A stretch of DNA of 64,000 bases from Scilla litardierei (Eukaryota; Streptophyta; Magnoliopsida; Asparagales; Asparagaceae), in assembly GCA_030789695.1 (NCBI GenBank), contig CM061138.1:19664214-19728213 (forward strand). Direction: 5' to 3'. How positions within the stretch are numbered: position 1 is the first letter of the stretch; each line of letters starts with the position of its first letter. Shown in pieces: positions 10,328 through 21,844 of the stretch. Below the pieces are notes generated by a model, which was given only the letters and a program-made list of their open reading frames with translations, made no database searches and was not told the origin of the DNA. The position numbers and the translations under genes were made by a program.

Positions 10328-10362
10328 TTCCGTGGACGGAATTTTTCTTAAGTTGGGGAGGA
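10328..10362 (+). other. Chromovirus 3' border and polypurine tract
   Basis: TTCCGTGGACGGAATTTTTC continues into TTAAG, then the purine-rich AGTTGGGGAGGA directly before the 3' LTR at 10363. This is the usual priming site for the plus DNA strand. Nearly the same border occurs at 21810-21844, and a diverged one on the minus strand at 37176-37212. Confidence 0.75.
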
Positions 10363-12823
10363 TGTAACGAATGCTTTTCATGTATCTGGATTTAATATAA
10401 TATAATATATGTTTTGGTGGATTTTCTCCTCTTGTGTGGTTTTCGTCTCCGTAGCTTTCATTTTCGATCGATTCGTCGTATTTTCTCGCTTCTTCCTTAG
10501 GATTGTCGATTTCGAAGTATGTCACTCGTGACGGACTTCATAACGGTCGTATCTAACTATTAGATCAAGCCTAGGAGTCTTAGGAATCGATCCCGGGGCC
10601 CCGCACTCCGTATCGGAACTTTTGTGCTCATTAGCCGGTGTAAGAAGGGGCACCGACCGACTAGATGACGATCCAGTCGGTCGGCAATCCTTCTTGGACC
10701 GACTAGTTGGCTTTCTAAAATTATTCAGGAGTTACTGTTTATCGTTAGTCGGTCTAAGAACGTTGGTTGACCGACTAGGTTGCAAACTAGTCGGTCGGCA
10801 ATGCTTATTTAACCGACTAACTCATCATCTTAATTTTAGTTGAGCTACTGTTTACTCTTAGTCGGTCTAAGAACATTCATCGACCGACTAGATGCTAAAC
10901 TAGTCGGTCAGTATTTGTTCATGGACCGACTAACTCTAGAATCCTATTTTCGTTCAGAAGTTACTGTTTACACTTAGTCGGTCTGCGTTGGTCGACCGAC
11001 CGACTAGTTGCCAAACTAGTCGGTCAGTGGTTGCTCTTTGACCGACTAACCAGTGTCAAAACCCTAATTTCTGGGCAGCCGCCAGCCCATCCTATTTAAA
11101 CCCAACCCAAACGATTTCTTCTTCCTCAACACGACCCAAAACCCTAAAATCTTCCCCCTTAAGTCCACATCTTCCTCCAAGCTTCATTTCTTCATTCCAA
11201 GCCTCAAATCCATCATCCAAACCATCCATTCACTCCATCTACCTCTCATCTTCCCCAAAATCTCACCAAAACCCATCAAAATCCCCAAATCCCCCAAAAC
11301 CCTAATTCTCCCAAACTTCTCCAATCTTTTCCAGATCTGATCCTAGGGTTCCCCGGAGTGTTTCTTCCGTCTCCTCTTGGTAAGAAATCGATCTACCGTT
11401 GTTTTCATAACCTATTGGTATTTTTATGAAACCCTAATAAAATTTCATGTTGTTTGATGATTGTTCCCCCAAAACAGCGATTTCCCCGTAGATTGGCATC
11501 CGTGTGACGAAGTGGTCGTCATCCCCGGTGCTAGGCAAGTGAAACTTGCCACTTAGGGTTTAGGCCATGTTTTAGGCCATTTGCTTGTTGTAGGCGTAAA
11601 AGAGGCTAGGCGACGAAATGATACTCGCCTAGGCGCAAATTGGGGAACTAGCTTGACAACGAAGCTAGTTCCGACATTTAGCATGTTGCACAATTTCCAT
11701 GGCATGTTTACTTTCCATTAACGGTACGCAAATTAATTGTCATGTCATTGCGTTCTTTAAGTGTTTCTGTGATTGCGTAGCTTTGCTACAAATGCTTGTG
11801 TTCCTGGCTCGTGTTCCAGAAGCGGGCCATGTGTTGGTTGATAGCCAATGCCCGAATTGCGTGTTTTCGGCTAGGTGCACCCCTACGCCAAATGTTTAAG
11901 AATGCGAGCTCATGTGCGGGGCAACCCTAGGCTCACTAGCTGAGTTCATTGTGCGGGGACCCTGGCTCCATTACGTGTGGGTATTGGGGGTAAGAGTTAA
12001 GCGACCAATCAACTGGGAGTCTGCCCGATCAGCAACTGCAGTGGTAAGGCGTAAACTCTTGGGTTTGGGGTAGTTGTTAAGCGGCCACTCAGCGGATGTG
12101 AAACCATTCAGCTGTAAGGCGTAAACATCTACAAAACGACGTGAATAGTGAATTGATTGAGATTGATAGCAGCGTGGCTACTCTTGTCTTGTCTTGTCCC
12201 GATGATTGCTCTCTTGTACAAATTGTCTTGCCATGTCTTGATTGTGCACTCATGTTATAACTGCCATGTCATGCATACTAAACTGCTAGGTTGCTAGTTG
12301 CCTTACTTCAGTTTCCTTGCCCAAGTCTTTTAGACTTGCTGACATGTGCCCCTTTACTCTTTTGGGTGACACATGTTAGATCCTGAGCCTGAGTACCTTA
12401 TTGAGGACGAGGTGTTTGCTGACGCCGAGCCCGAGCTTGTGTTTGACGGGGAGTACGTGGACACTGGGGACCAGTCCTAGTGTCTTCGTTGTGTTTTACT
12501 TTTGTTAGACAGTAGTTTTGTTATCGGTGCGTAGCACCCATACTTTGTTATGTCGTTTCTTTTGTTGGCCTTCTTCTGGGCCTTAGACTCTTTTCTTTTA
12601 GCCTGGTGGCTTTTCTGGATGTTGGACTTATTTTCTTGTTGGACAATGTATGAGATGTGAGATTTTATTTCAGTCTCTCCTTGTGTTATTATTGTTATTC
12701 TGTTGTGGTTACAGGGACCTGCTTATGTATTATTGACGCTTATCGGGTTTGGGGCTTCACAGCTCCACTCCAGTGCGGACCTTTTCACGTCTCGCCTCCA
12801 TTTTAGGGAAGCGGGTCGTGACA
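10363..12823 (+). repeat. 3' LTR of the Tekay-like element
   Basis: A 2461-bp direct copy of 3076-5535 with scattered single-base differences (I estimate 1-2%). It keeps the palindrome array, TATA box, both hairpins and the acidic frame (12373-12480). Confidence 0.92.
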
Positions 12824-13240
12824 AATGGTGTCAGATGGTGTCAGGTGCATTAATAAGACGCGAGCGGCGGCCATCAGTTCCCACCCTTATCCTCTGGCAT
12901 TATTGGAAAGGAGGTGTGCCTACGTCACCCTGTCAGAGATATTTATACCTAGCCACCCTCGGGACGAGCCGTAGCTCGGCGATCAAGTTCGGCTCCCTCG
13001 GGCGATGCTTCTTGTTGGAGGGTAGGCGAGCTTGTCCTCGGTACGGCGAGCTGGACAACGGGACGGGCGAGCTTCCTGATTGACCTCGGGGCGAGCTGGT
13101 GGCGGTGTGAGGCGAGCTTCTCTGGATGGATACGATCTTCATCTCGGGCTAATGTCGCATCCGGGTGGTGGTGAGGTGTTTGCTTGGGCCCCCGGTGCAT
13201 ACTGGCCTTAGTTACATAGGCCGACCTTAAGGTTGTAACA

Positions 13241-13599
13241 AAAACAATCTTGCTTCATGGTACAGCAAGAATCAGAACTCTATTTCCCTATCCACGTCAG
13301 AGGCTGGGTGCATAGCAGCTAGAAGTTTCTATACACAACTATTATGGATGAAGCAGATGTTGACTGATTATGGTGTGGACCAGGCAGTTTTGACTATTAT
13401 ATGTGACAACCAGAGTGAAATCAACATTTTTAAGAATCCAGTTCAATACTCGAGAACAAAGCATGTAGATATCCGACACCACTTCATTAGAGAATTGGTA
13501 GAGAATAAAGTTCATGTTATGAACTATGTTGCAACATATAGTCAATTGGCTCACATTTTCACAAAACCCCTTAATTCGGGCAGATTTAAAGAGCTATGA
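13241..13599 (+). pseudogene. pol: copia pol, RNase H part of Sirevirus 1
   Basis: Continues the pol interrupted at 2456. Translation from 13246 gives NNLASWYSKNQNSISLSTSE, then FYTQLLWMKQMLTDYGVDQ, CDNQSEINIFKNPVQYSRTK, HVDIRHHFIRELVE and AHIFTKPLNSGRFKEL before the stop at 13597. This is copia RNase H, which removes RNA from the RNA-DNA hybrid. The junction with 2456 is not perfectly in frame. The palindrome TGTTGCAACA lies inside the coding sequence at 13527-13536. Confidence 0.9.
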
Positions 13600-13824
13600 C
13601 AAGCACTTGGACTTTGTTGTATCTAATGTTGTTGACCATGTTACATCTCATGTTTCAACATAGGGGTTGCAGTGTTGTTCAGAGTTTATTTAGAGTCGGG
13701 TCTCTATTTTTGGGTCTCTATTATGGCGCTCTTTCCAACTTCTAAAATTTTTAAAGAAAAGAAGAATTGTTGTTCTAGGGTTTCTTGGTGGGTTCTTGAT
13801 AGATTCTCCCTCCGATTCGCTGAT

Positions 13825-15377
13825 ATGGCCCGCAATCAAAATCAAAAATCAGCACAAGGGCCTCGCTGGTACTCTCGACGTTCTTCCTCAATGAAATCGG
13901 TAGCGTCTTCCTCCTCACCTCCTCCTGTAAATCGAAAAAGGGTGGTATCTCGATCCACCCATGTCTCCTCTCAAGGTTCCTCTCCTCCCACTTCATCTCA
14001 GATGTCTTCTGGCCACATGCATTAACCCGCCATGGCGAATTTGGAAATGGTTCCATTTTTCCCAATTTCGGTCCGATGTGAGAAATCCTCTTCATCTTCA
14101 GCCTTTTCTGCCCATGTCACTATTCAAGATTGGTTTTGGCATCTCAGTAAAACCGGAAAGAAATTCGACCTGTCATATATGGATTTCAAAGGAGTGTGCT
14201 TTGGTCCCTTTCGATTGGACAAATTGGGGGGGAAGTTGATTAGTGTTCAAGTGGTTGATGATAATGAAATTATTTTGACCACCACTCGGTGACGTCAGTC
14301 TACTCTAAAATTAACTGAAATAGTTGTTCTTGAAGACTCAGATTCTGATATGTCCATCTCTGCTGAGGGTATTGGTGTTGATGCTGGTGCAGATGAACAA
14401 CCTCCAAACCCTCCTACCTCTGTTGATGATCAGCACCACAGTCACGGACCGGATGTTCCTGCTGATATTGAAGATGTCCATCATATGGAGACCTCTGCCG
14501 CAGTGGATGATTCTAGCTTTCCCTCTGATACTCATGTTCCTGCTACCTCTGAGGTTGATCCAACTCTAGGGGCTAGTGACCCTTCATATGTCGCAACACC
14601 GACAAATGTTGCACTTGTTGTTGCACCTGCTGTTGAACATCACCTCATGTTGGGGATGAGGATGTGTCTCATGTTGAACCAAATGCAACACAAGCTACTA
14701 CTGCAGCTGACTTTTCCTCTGATATTGCTCATGATGTTGCAACACAAGATGCAACACAAGATGCAATATGCATCTCAGCTGTCCCAAATGTACGTGTTCC
14801 CTCATCTCAGCATGTCCAGACTGAGGATGATCTGGCTCCTCCTCATGCTCACAAGCCAAGGACCACATCCAATAAAATATATGCTCCCTCCAGCTTTTTC
14901 TCTCCATCTCCTTCCAAGAGGGCTAAAGCCCATGCTGCCACAGGTTCTGCATCTCCCCCCTTATTTACAGTTTTAGATGCTATGCATAAGCTGTTTTTCA
15001 ACCAATCAAGTAAGAAGAGATGGCCCATATACTTTGATAGGGCCAGCCTAGCTGAGAAGCATCTGTCCATTGCTTCCTTCTCAAAGACCAAATTCATCTC
15101 TATTTTGAAGGAGATCAATTTATATTATGCTGCCACCTGTTTCAAGTCATATAACCATGTACTGGTCAGCGAATTTTATTGTAATTTGTCTAAGTCTGTA
15201 GGAGATTCTTCATCTAGATGGGCTTTTCACTCTTTTGTCGGGGAGGAAATTGTCTCTTTTTCACCCTCTGTAATTAACAAGCTTCTAAAGTGTTCATGTC
15301 CTGCCTCTCTTTCTTCCTTTGTGGACACTATTGGTAATGACCATGACACCTTCATAAAGGTTGTCACTGCTGAAAAG
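13825..15377 (+). pseudogene. Sirevirus envelope-like gene, 5' part
   Basis: Lies just downstream of pol, where Sireviruses carry an extra envelope-like frame of unknown role. Start chosen at ATG 13825 (MARNQNQKSAQGPRWYSRRS). The N-terminal part is Ser/Arg-rich. Two in-frame stops (14023-14025 TAA and 14290-14292 TGA) break it, and the frame shifts near 14640. The middle is acidic and low-complexity (Asp, Pro, Ser, Thr, Val, His). From about 14870 a more globular region follows (LFFNQSSKKRWPIYFDRASL, YYAATCFKSYNHVLVSEFY, SPSVINKLLKCSCP) that resembles the domain often named putative plant transposon protein. The gene is cut at 15377 by the gag-only copia insertion and resumes at 33335. Confidence 0.75.
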
Positions 15378-16011
15378 TATAGGAGGATATATGCCCATAA
15401 GGCAATTTATCCTAAGTGTACGTCTTGTTCATAGAATATATGGTATCCATTATCCTAAGTATGAATTCGTTTGAATAATATACTTAGATAATGTACATAG
15501 ACTTATAGTTAGGTCCTTACTATCCAAATAAGATCTCGATTATGAGTAGTAAGTGACTGTATAGAAACTTAAGTCTTAAACGGTTCGTGGTCATAGATGT
15601 GTCGAGAACTGGATATTGGCACATCGGACAGACCACTGTGTCTTTGTCTTGCATTAGGGTAATGATGATCTCATAGTCATTCGACTTCGTGAAGTCGGAG
15701 ACGAGACACAGGTGCTCATTGGAGAATGAGTTCACTGAACGACCAACATAGAGTTATTATATGGTTAAACATTAACTAAACTGTCTATAATAACTCTAGG
15801 GTGATGATAGGTAAGCTGGTCCTTAAGACCTGAAGTCATTTGTACGAACCTGTGAGTGAACAGTGTCTCTTAGACCTATGATCTAGCTTCGAGGCAAGGC
15901 CTGCTGAAAGATCTTAGGTTGGGTTACACCTGAAGCTCTCGAGGCGAGTAGATGACTAAGATGGGATTCGTCTCTTCAGTTAAAGGGAAGTTAGTGTCAC
16001 AGGCTCAGTAC

Positions 16012-19000
16012 TGTAACGGTCAGTATTTTCTAGGCGTATTATTTGTGTGTGCCCGTATTTTCGTTTTGACCATCCGGATGTTATCTTCGCGAGATTTATG
16101 TTGTGCGTCAACGCGAGCGCGTTTCTGTTTTTCGTTTTACCGTATCACCATTAAACGACTATCAATTTTAACTAATTACCTTAACTTAATTATCTCACTA
16201 ATTACAAAATTGCTAATCACTTTAACTTTCACTAATTACTTCGTTTATTTTTAATAATCACCTTTTCGTAATTACTTAATTTCCTTAATTAAAAGTTAAT
16301 TGCTGATTAACTTATTACCGGTGCCTGAAAATCAATTCCTTAAATTAACTAAGTTATCTTTACCCTAACCCTACAGCATTTCTTCCCACCAAATTGTTGG
16401 TGAGATCCAACATGAAATTGAAGCTCCCCCCACATCCAGCTCCTCCCCCATCAATTGTCTCCTCCACGGTTGTTATAACAAAATCAACGTCAACAAGCTA
16501 GGAGAAAAAAAAAACCTGCAAGTCTTCTTCTTCCCTGCAATCCATCAAACCCACTCCCTGCAAATTCTCTAAGCCAAATCCAAACCAAGTTCTACAATCA
16601 GCCAACCAAAACACCAAATCCAAATTCAGCCTCCAACAAACAATCAAACCAGAAACCATCCTGCAAAACCAAATTCTCCCCAAACCAAACCAAATCAATC
16701 CAATTCCATCACCACAAACCAGCAAGCAATTTCCCCAAACCTGAAACAAATTAGCCCAAAAATCAAACAAATCATCATCAGCCCCAAAACTAACCTATTC
16801 TTCAAATCAGCCCCACATTCTCCACAAAAAAACAAATCACCCAAATCAAAATCCATTTCCAAAACACATTCAAACTGAAATTGAAAGAAGAGGAAAACAT
16901 CAAATCTAAAACCACTTCAGATTTGTTCAAAAATTCAGATCTGAAACAACTTCAGAATCTTCAAACTTCAGATCTATAAATCAACAAGATCTGATCTCCC
17001 CTCGCCTGGGCACCAACGGGCGTGCGCCTGCAACCCACCGAAGCGCCGCCCGTGTGCTGGAGGAGCCCGCCGCCCGTGCGCTGGAGGAGCCCGCCGCGCG
17101 CTGCTGTGCATCGAAGAGCGCGCGCCAGCTGGCCGGAGAACCGCCGCCCGCCGCCGCCTGTGACCGCCGGAGCGCCGCTGCGCGACCGCCGGAGAGCAGC
17201 TCTCCTCCCCTCAGTACGTGCATGAGTTGCGCCCCCTAGCTGCGTAAGTTCCTCTAGCCTTGCAAAAATCGATTGGATAAAAAAAACAAAACGTAAGAGA
17301 GATGGAATGGTTTACAGGTTGGGAAATGGAGTAAATGTGTTAGAAGAGAGTTTAAGAGCAAGGGAGGGACAATTCAATGAATAAAAACAAAACACAATGA
17401 AAAATAAAAGGGCTGACAGAGAGAGAAGAGGACTGAGAGAAATATTGAGTGACAGTGTGTGAAGGAGATTTGAATATATGCTATTAATTGATTTGTATAA
17501 GATAGAGTAGACAGCCTTAGGTTAAATGAATAAAGAATTCAAATAATGAAGAGGTTTAAAAAAATGTAGGTGACAGCTTAGAATAATAACCCTATTAAAT
17601 ATTAAATATTAAGAGTGAGAGAGAATAAGGGTATGATATGTTAGAAGATAAGATTGTTATTATAAGTGTGTAGGTAGGTTGGTAGTCATATTTTAACCAT
17701 ATCATCATCTAATATTAACCATGTCACTATCTAATATTAAGTAGGGTTAGGTTATTGTTAGTATTAAATTTGGTATTAACTTGTTAGTGACAATTTGAGC
17801 ATGTTAGTATAACTAACTAATGTTAACATGATAGCCCTTGAAAATAAATTGTATTAAAATCGTTAGGGTAAGTGTGTAGTAGGTGCACTATTAAACATGG
17901 TGATTAACCCTATAATTAACTAATTATTGGGTTAGCGTTAATACGATTGTTAATATTAATTGACTAGCTAGTACTAAATTTTAACAGCTTGCTATTAGAT
18001 AAATCAGAATAAAATGAGGCGTATAATCCCATATAAACATCACCGTAGCTAGTGAACCCAATAAAATTATACGAACCCACTTTAAGGATTTACTTGATAT
18101 TTGATTATCTCGCAATATATCTAATTCAGTGAATTCTTTAACCAAAACAGAGAACCGGAAGTACCGACACGTAGTACCAGTCAAGACAAACCCAACGGCA
18201 CCAAAATCACCGAAAGCAGGCAAGTATGCAATTTATAGTGAATTTGTTAATGTAAATACTCTTTTAGCTCTCTGCATGCAAAGTTCCATAACTAAATTTT
18301 CAAGTCGCATTCGTTAAATTCACATGCTCAGGATTTTGTTAAATTGTTGTAAATATTGCTGGATACTCTTGTAACCATGGAAATTATTGTGTAAAGATAA
18401 ATGGTCACATTATTGCTGCATGTCTCAAAATGACTAACAAGAGAGTGACATCGTGAAATCGTGCGCCTCGAAGGCGAAATCGTGACTTTCGTGATGTCAT
18501 GTGAGTTGACTAGGCTGGCTCGTGTTCCAGCACAAATATTGGGGTGGGGTTAGGGTTGTGCGGCCACTAGGCGTATGACGGGGTACTCTCTTCAAGGGCA
18601 CCACCCGTATGCGGTGGGTTAGCGCCAAGCACGGTAAGCCCCCGTGTGAAGAACGACCCACTCATCACGTCCTACCGGCGAGAACCCTATTATAGATGTG
18701 TGACACTAACTTGAAACTTGCAAAGTGAAATTGTTATCTCAGTGACATTGACATGTTTTACTTTACTTGTCAGATTGTTTAGAACTGCATGATAGGATGT
18801 ATTTACTTTAAAATCAGCATGCTTAAACTTTCATTGTTATCTCGTTTAATTTATAATTGCCTCTTAAATTCAGTATAAGTTTGTGTATCTTGCCTTGGGT
18901 TCTAATCTCTACTTGCAGACCCTTGCTGACATACATTCATGTTTTTGGATGTATGTCAGATCCCGAGCCATAACACCAGGAGGACTAGTTGCGATAGCTG

Positions 19001-19309
19001 AACCAGTAGGCCAATGATTGTTGACTAGTAAACCGTCATTGTAATTCACTCATTTGTTGTACGGGTCATAAGACCCTCTCTTTCATATTTCTGCATTGTT
19101 GTAATTCCTTTGAGATGTCTGAGATTGTAATAATCTTCTTTTTATCTGTGTTGTTTTGAGTAATGCAAAGCAAGAACCTGCAGTTTTCACACAGACGCTT
19201 ATTGTGTAAGTCAAGGAGGGAAGAAAAGCAAAAGTACCTCCTCCTTACTTGCACAAGCGGGCCCGTTCACGTCCTCGCTCCCAAGTCTAATGGGAAGCGG
19301 GGCGTGACA
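16012..19309 (+). repeat. 5' LTR of LARD 1
   Basis: Parts in order: an AT-rich start, a C/A-rich tract (16380-16980), TATAAAT at 16974, a GC-rich segment (16990-17240), an AT-rich segment (17270-18300), a stretch with GGCTCGTGTTCCAG shared with the Tekay LTR (near 18520), the hairpin 18926-18959 and the common end. The short open frames repeat exactly in the other LTR and are not recognisable genes. Confidence 0.92.
18926..18959 (+). other. LTR hairpin, LARD 1 copy
   Basis: CTGACATACAT (18926-18936) pairs perfectly with ATGTATGTCAG (18949-18959), followed by GATCCCGAGCC as in the Tekay LTR. An ATG in the right arm opens a frame that stops after five further codons. Identical in the second LTR near 24759-24792. 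Confidence 0.65.
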
Positions 19310-21844
19310 GGTTTTAGTGGTGGCCCATGCAGGTCTATGCTCATGCAAAATACTCTAAAACAGCATGGATAATATTACAATCCTAACTCTCAAACAACAC
19401 CTTCCCTAGAATCTTCTACCTTGATCAAATTCATTAGAACATCCGAGTCATAAGATTTCTGATCCTTAGTCAGCCAAATCAATATATCCTTGATTTTAAT
19501 CTCCCTTCCTTTTTCATTCCACTTTATGACCTTACGAATCTATCGTAGTCCTTTCACAAATCTTCTCCTACCCATACTCACATTTGACCAACCTATTCTA
19601 ATCCTCTCGACCCACGCGATCTTCCTGACGGCCATCATTATCATTTTTAAGCATCCACATTACTATACCGATTCTACTTTCGATATCCCTCCCATGGAAT
19701 TCCTCCCCTAGTTTTATTCCGTTTAAAAAAAAATCTCTTTGGTATATACTTAGAATCCATACTCTCCAGCTAATTTGAATTCATTCTTTGCTTTTGAAAC
19801 TTTCTTCGCCGTAACCTTTAGTTACTATCTCACCACGATTTTCTGACCTATAACATCCATACTCATATATTTACCATACTTTCTTCATATAATAAACTTC
19901 ATTTTAAAAAGAAAAAAAAACATTACTTCTTTTTCACTAATTCAAATATAGAAATTTCTTTTCTTACGATGCTACTAACATATTTCAAAACAACCTATCA
20001 TATATGTTTTTCCAAAATGCTTTCTTTACTAAATCTATCTCTATTTGCATTTACAAAACAATCGTTGTTTCACTATACTCCCTTGTATGTTACTCTTTTC
20101 ATTCATTACTTAACTAATCGCATTTCATGTTTTAACTTGTACCATTTACGCATTTCGTTATTCTTCACATATCCGTTATTCTCCTTAATTACTTAATTAT
20201 TCATGACTATTTTATGCTACCTAACCAACCTGACTCCCTACCCGTGCCTCATCTGAAACCGTTCATCGCAATCTTGATCTTTTACACCTTTCAACTCTAA
20301 ATCCTACGCTATGCGTAGTTATCATTTGTGCTCGTCATTACTTATTACAATCTTAGAAAGATTCGTTTTACAATTACGTTATAGCACTTTAAATTTTCCC
20401 TTCTATTTCATTCCATCATCAGCGGTGTTAATTTATGTTAAACATCATATTGTCAAAGCATTAGATATGATCATTATTGTTATAAGATTAGGTTTCAGCT
20501 AGACATAGTGAGAGGTTATATAAAGGTAATTGTGATTAGCTGATTATGAACACAACAAATTTAGATTATTCCATTTTATATGGTAGAAATGGAATGGTGT
20601 GTTCAAAACTAACATTTGGATAATACACATGCCTAACGGATTCAATAGAGTTTCTTTTTAATACACAAGAGGACGAGTACATTTCAGATTTGAAATTCAG
20701 ATTAGCAACAGCTAAGAGTACTTATGAAGATACATCATGATTCATGAAGACCATAAAAAAATGAGTAGAATATTTGAAGTAACAAGACTTAAGTATGCGG
20801 ATATGGTGATGAAGATATTAGAAATGATACGTTATGGTGATAAGAATGGATAGTTATGTGGGTTGATTGACATTTTTTTAGAACGAGACACAATGAGCAA
20901 GATGTGATTTGATAGTTTGTTAATTATGATGAATAAATTTATGATTTGTCGCGAGGAAGAATTTGTTTGGAGCAAGACAATTATTGATTGTACCTGATGA
21001 TGTATACTAGGCGTAATTCTAGTTGTCGTCATACATTAATAATTAGTATGTCATCAATAGGTTGATCGCTTGATATAGAGATAAGATTGGTATTGGTAGA
21101 TGTCACAATTGTAGTGTTACAAGTTAGGTTATGCAATGGACAATGTGATGATATATTATGGATAAGACCACTTAAGAGAATAAATAATTTTGGAGAATTT
21201 GGCTATAGATGAACTATACATTAGAGATTTCATAGGAGATGTTGTTGCTCCAATATCAATAACAAGTTGAGGGTGAAGAAATTTGCGAATGGTATTGATT
21301 GAGGATACTTATTGTTTTCCTTCAAGGGTTATTTGGTATAAAGTATTGATTATTTTGAAGCAAGAACCTTGAGTCAGAATTGGAACGATAAGGTCGGATC
21401 TGTAGCTAAGTTTTATGATATGCTTATAGTTGTAACAAGATTCGGTGATGAGACGAGTAGTTGAGGAATACTTGATTAGGATTACAGGTTTAGCGTGCAT
21501 TATGTTAGAATATGGGAGTTGCAGTTGTAAGTATGTATATATACACACATTGTTATTCATCACTCATCCTCATCCCTGCACATCTTAGGTAGTCGTCCCT
21601 AGTCTTTCCACTTGTCCACTAACGGTTAAGGCCATCGATGGTGCTTAGTCGTCGGAACCTCTTTTTGGAACTCAATCTTAACCACATCACATGTATCACT
21701 TCCTGACCAGTTTCACTCCTTCATCTTGAAGTATTTCCGGATCATAGTTACCTCGTAGAAATACAAGAGCGGTATTCATAATTGTTCCTTGCTCTTTAGT
21801 AGATAAGAATTCCGAGGACGGAATTTTTCTTAAGGTGTGTAGAG
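19310..21844 (+). other. Non-coding interior of LARD 1
   Basis: An AT-rich stretch of 2535 bp. It opens with GGTTTTAGTGGTGGCCCATG and CAGGTC, the same motif as after the Tekay 5' LTR. It closes with TTCCGAGGACGGAATTTTTC, TTAAGG and GTGTGTAGAG (21810-21844). Between them I see only short random frames and no gag, protease, reverse transcriptase or integrase motifs. Confidence 0.8.

Larger units (their letters stand above)
3076..12823 (+). mobile_element. Tekay-like chromovirus (Ty3/gypsy), full length but broken
   Basis: A 9748-bp element with LTRs of 2460 and 2461 bp, both starting TGTAACGA and ending GTCGTGACA. Flanks are AATGA (3071-3075) and AATGG (12824-12828), a target duplication with one change. 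Between the LTRs lie gag, protease, reverse transcriptase, RNase H, integrase and a C-terminal chromodomain-like region, in gypsy order. The LTRs differ by roughly 1-2% by eye, so the insertion is fairly recent. A stop in gag and a frameshift in pol make this copy non-functional. Confidence 0.93.
2457..13240 (+). mobile_element. Solo LTR (about 1.03 kb) split by a Tekay element
   Basis: The Sirevirus pol is broken between GAAAC (2452-2456) and AAAAC (13241-13245), a 5-bp duplication with one transition. The insert begins TGTTGCAGGG and ends GGTTGTAACA, so it has TG...CA borders. After removing the Tekay element, 2457-3075 plus 12829-13240 give about 1031 bp with no coding sequence, which fits a solo LTR. 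TATTTATA at 2951-2958 suggests the promoter. Joining the flanks gives the copia residues expected before RNase H. I cannot assign the LTR family. Confidence 0.7.

Noticed and set aside
16981..17239. GC-rich overlapping frames (Ala/Arg-rich), repeated at 22814-23072
   Set aside because: Open only because of high GC content inside the LARD 1 LTR; no conserved domain.
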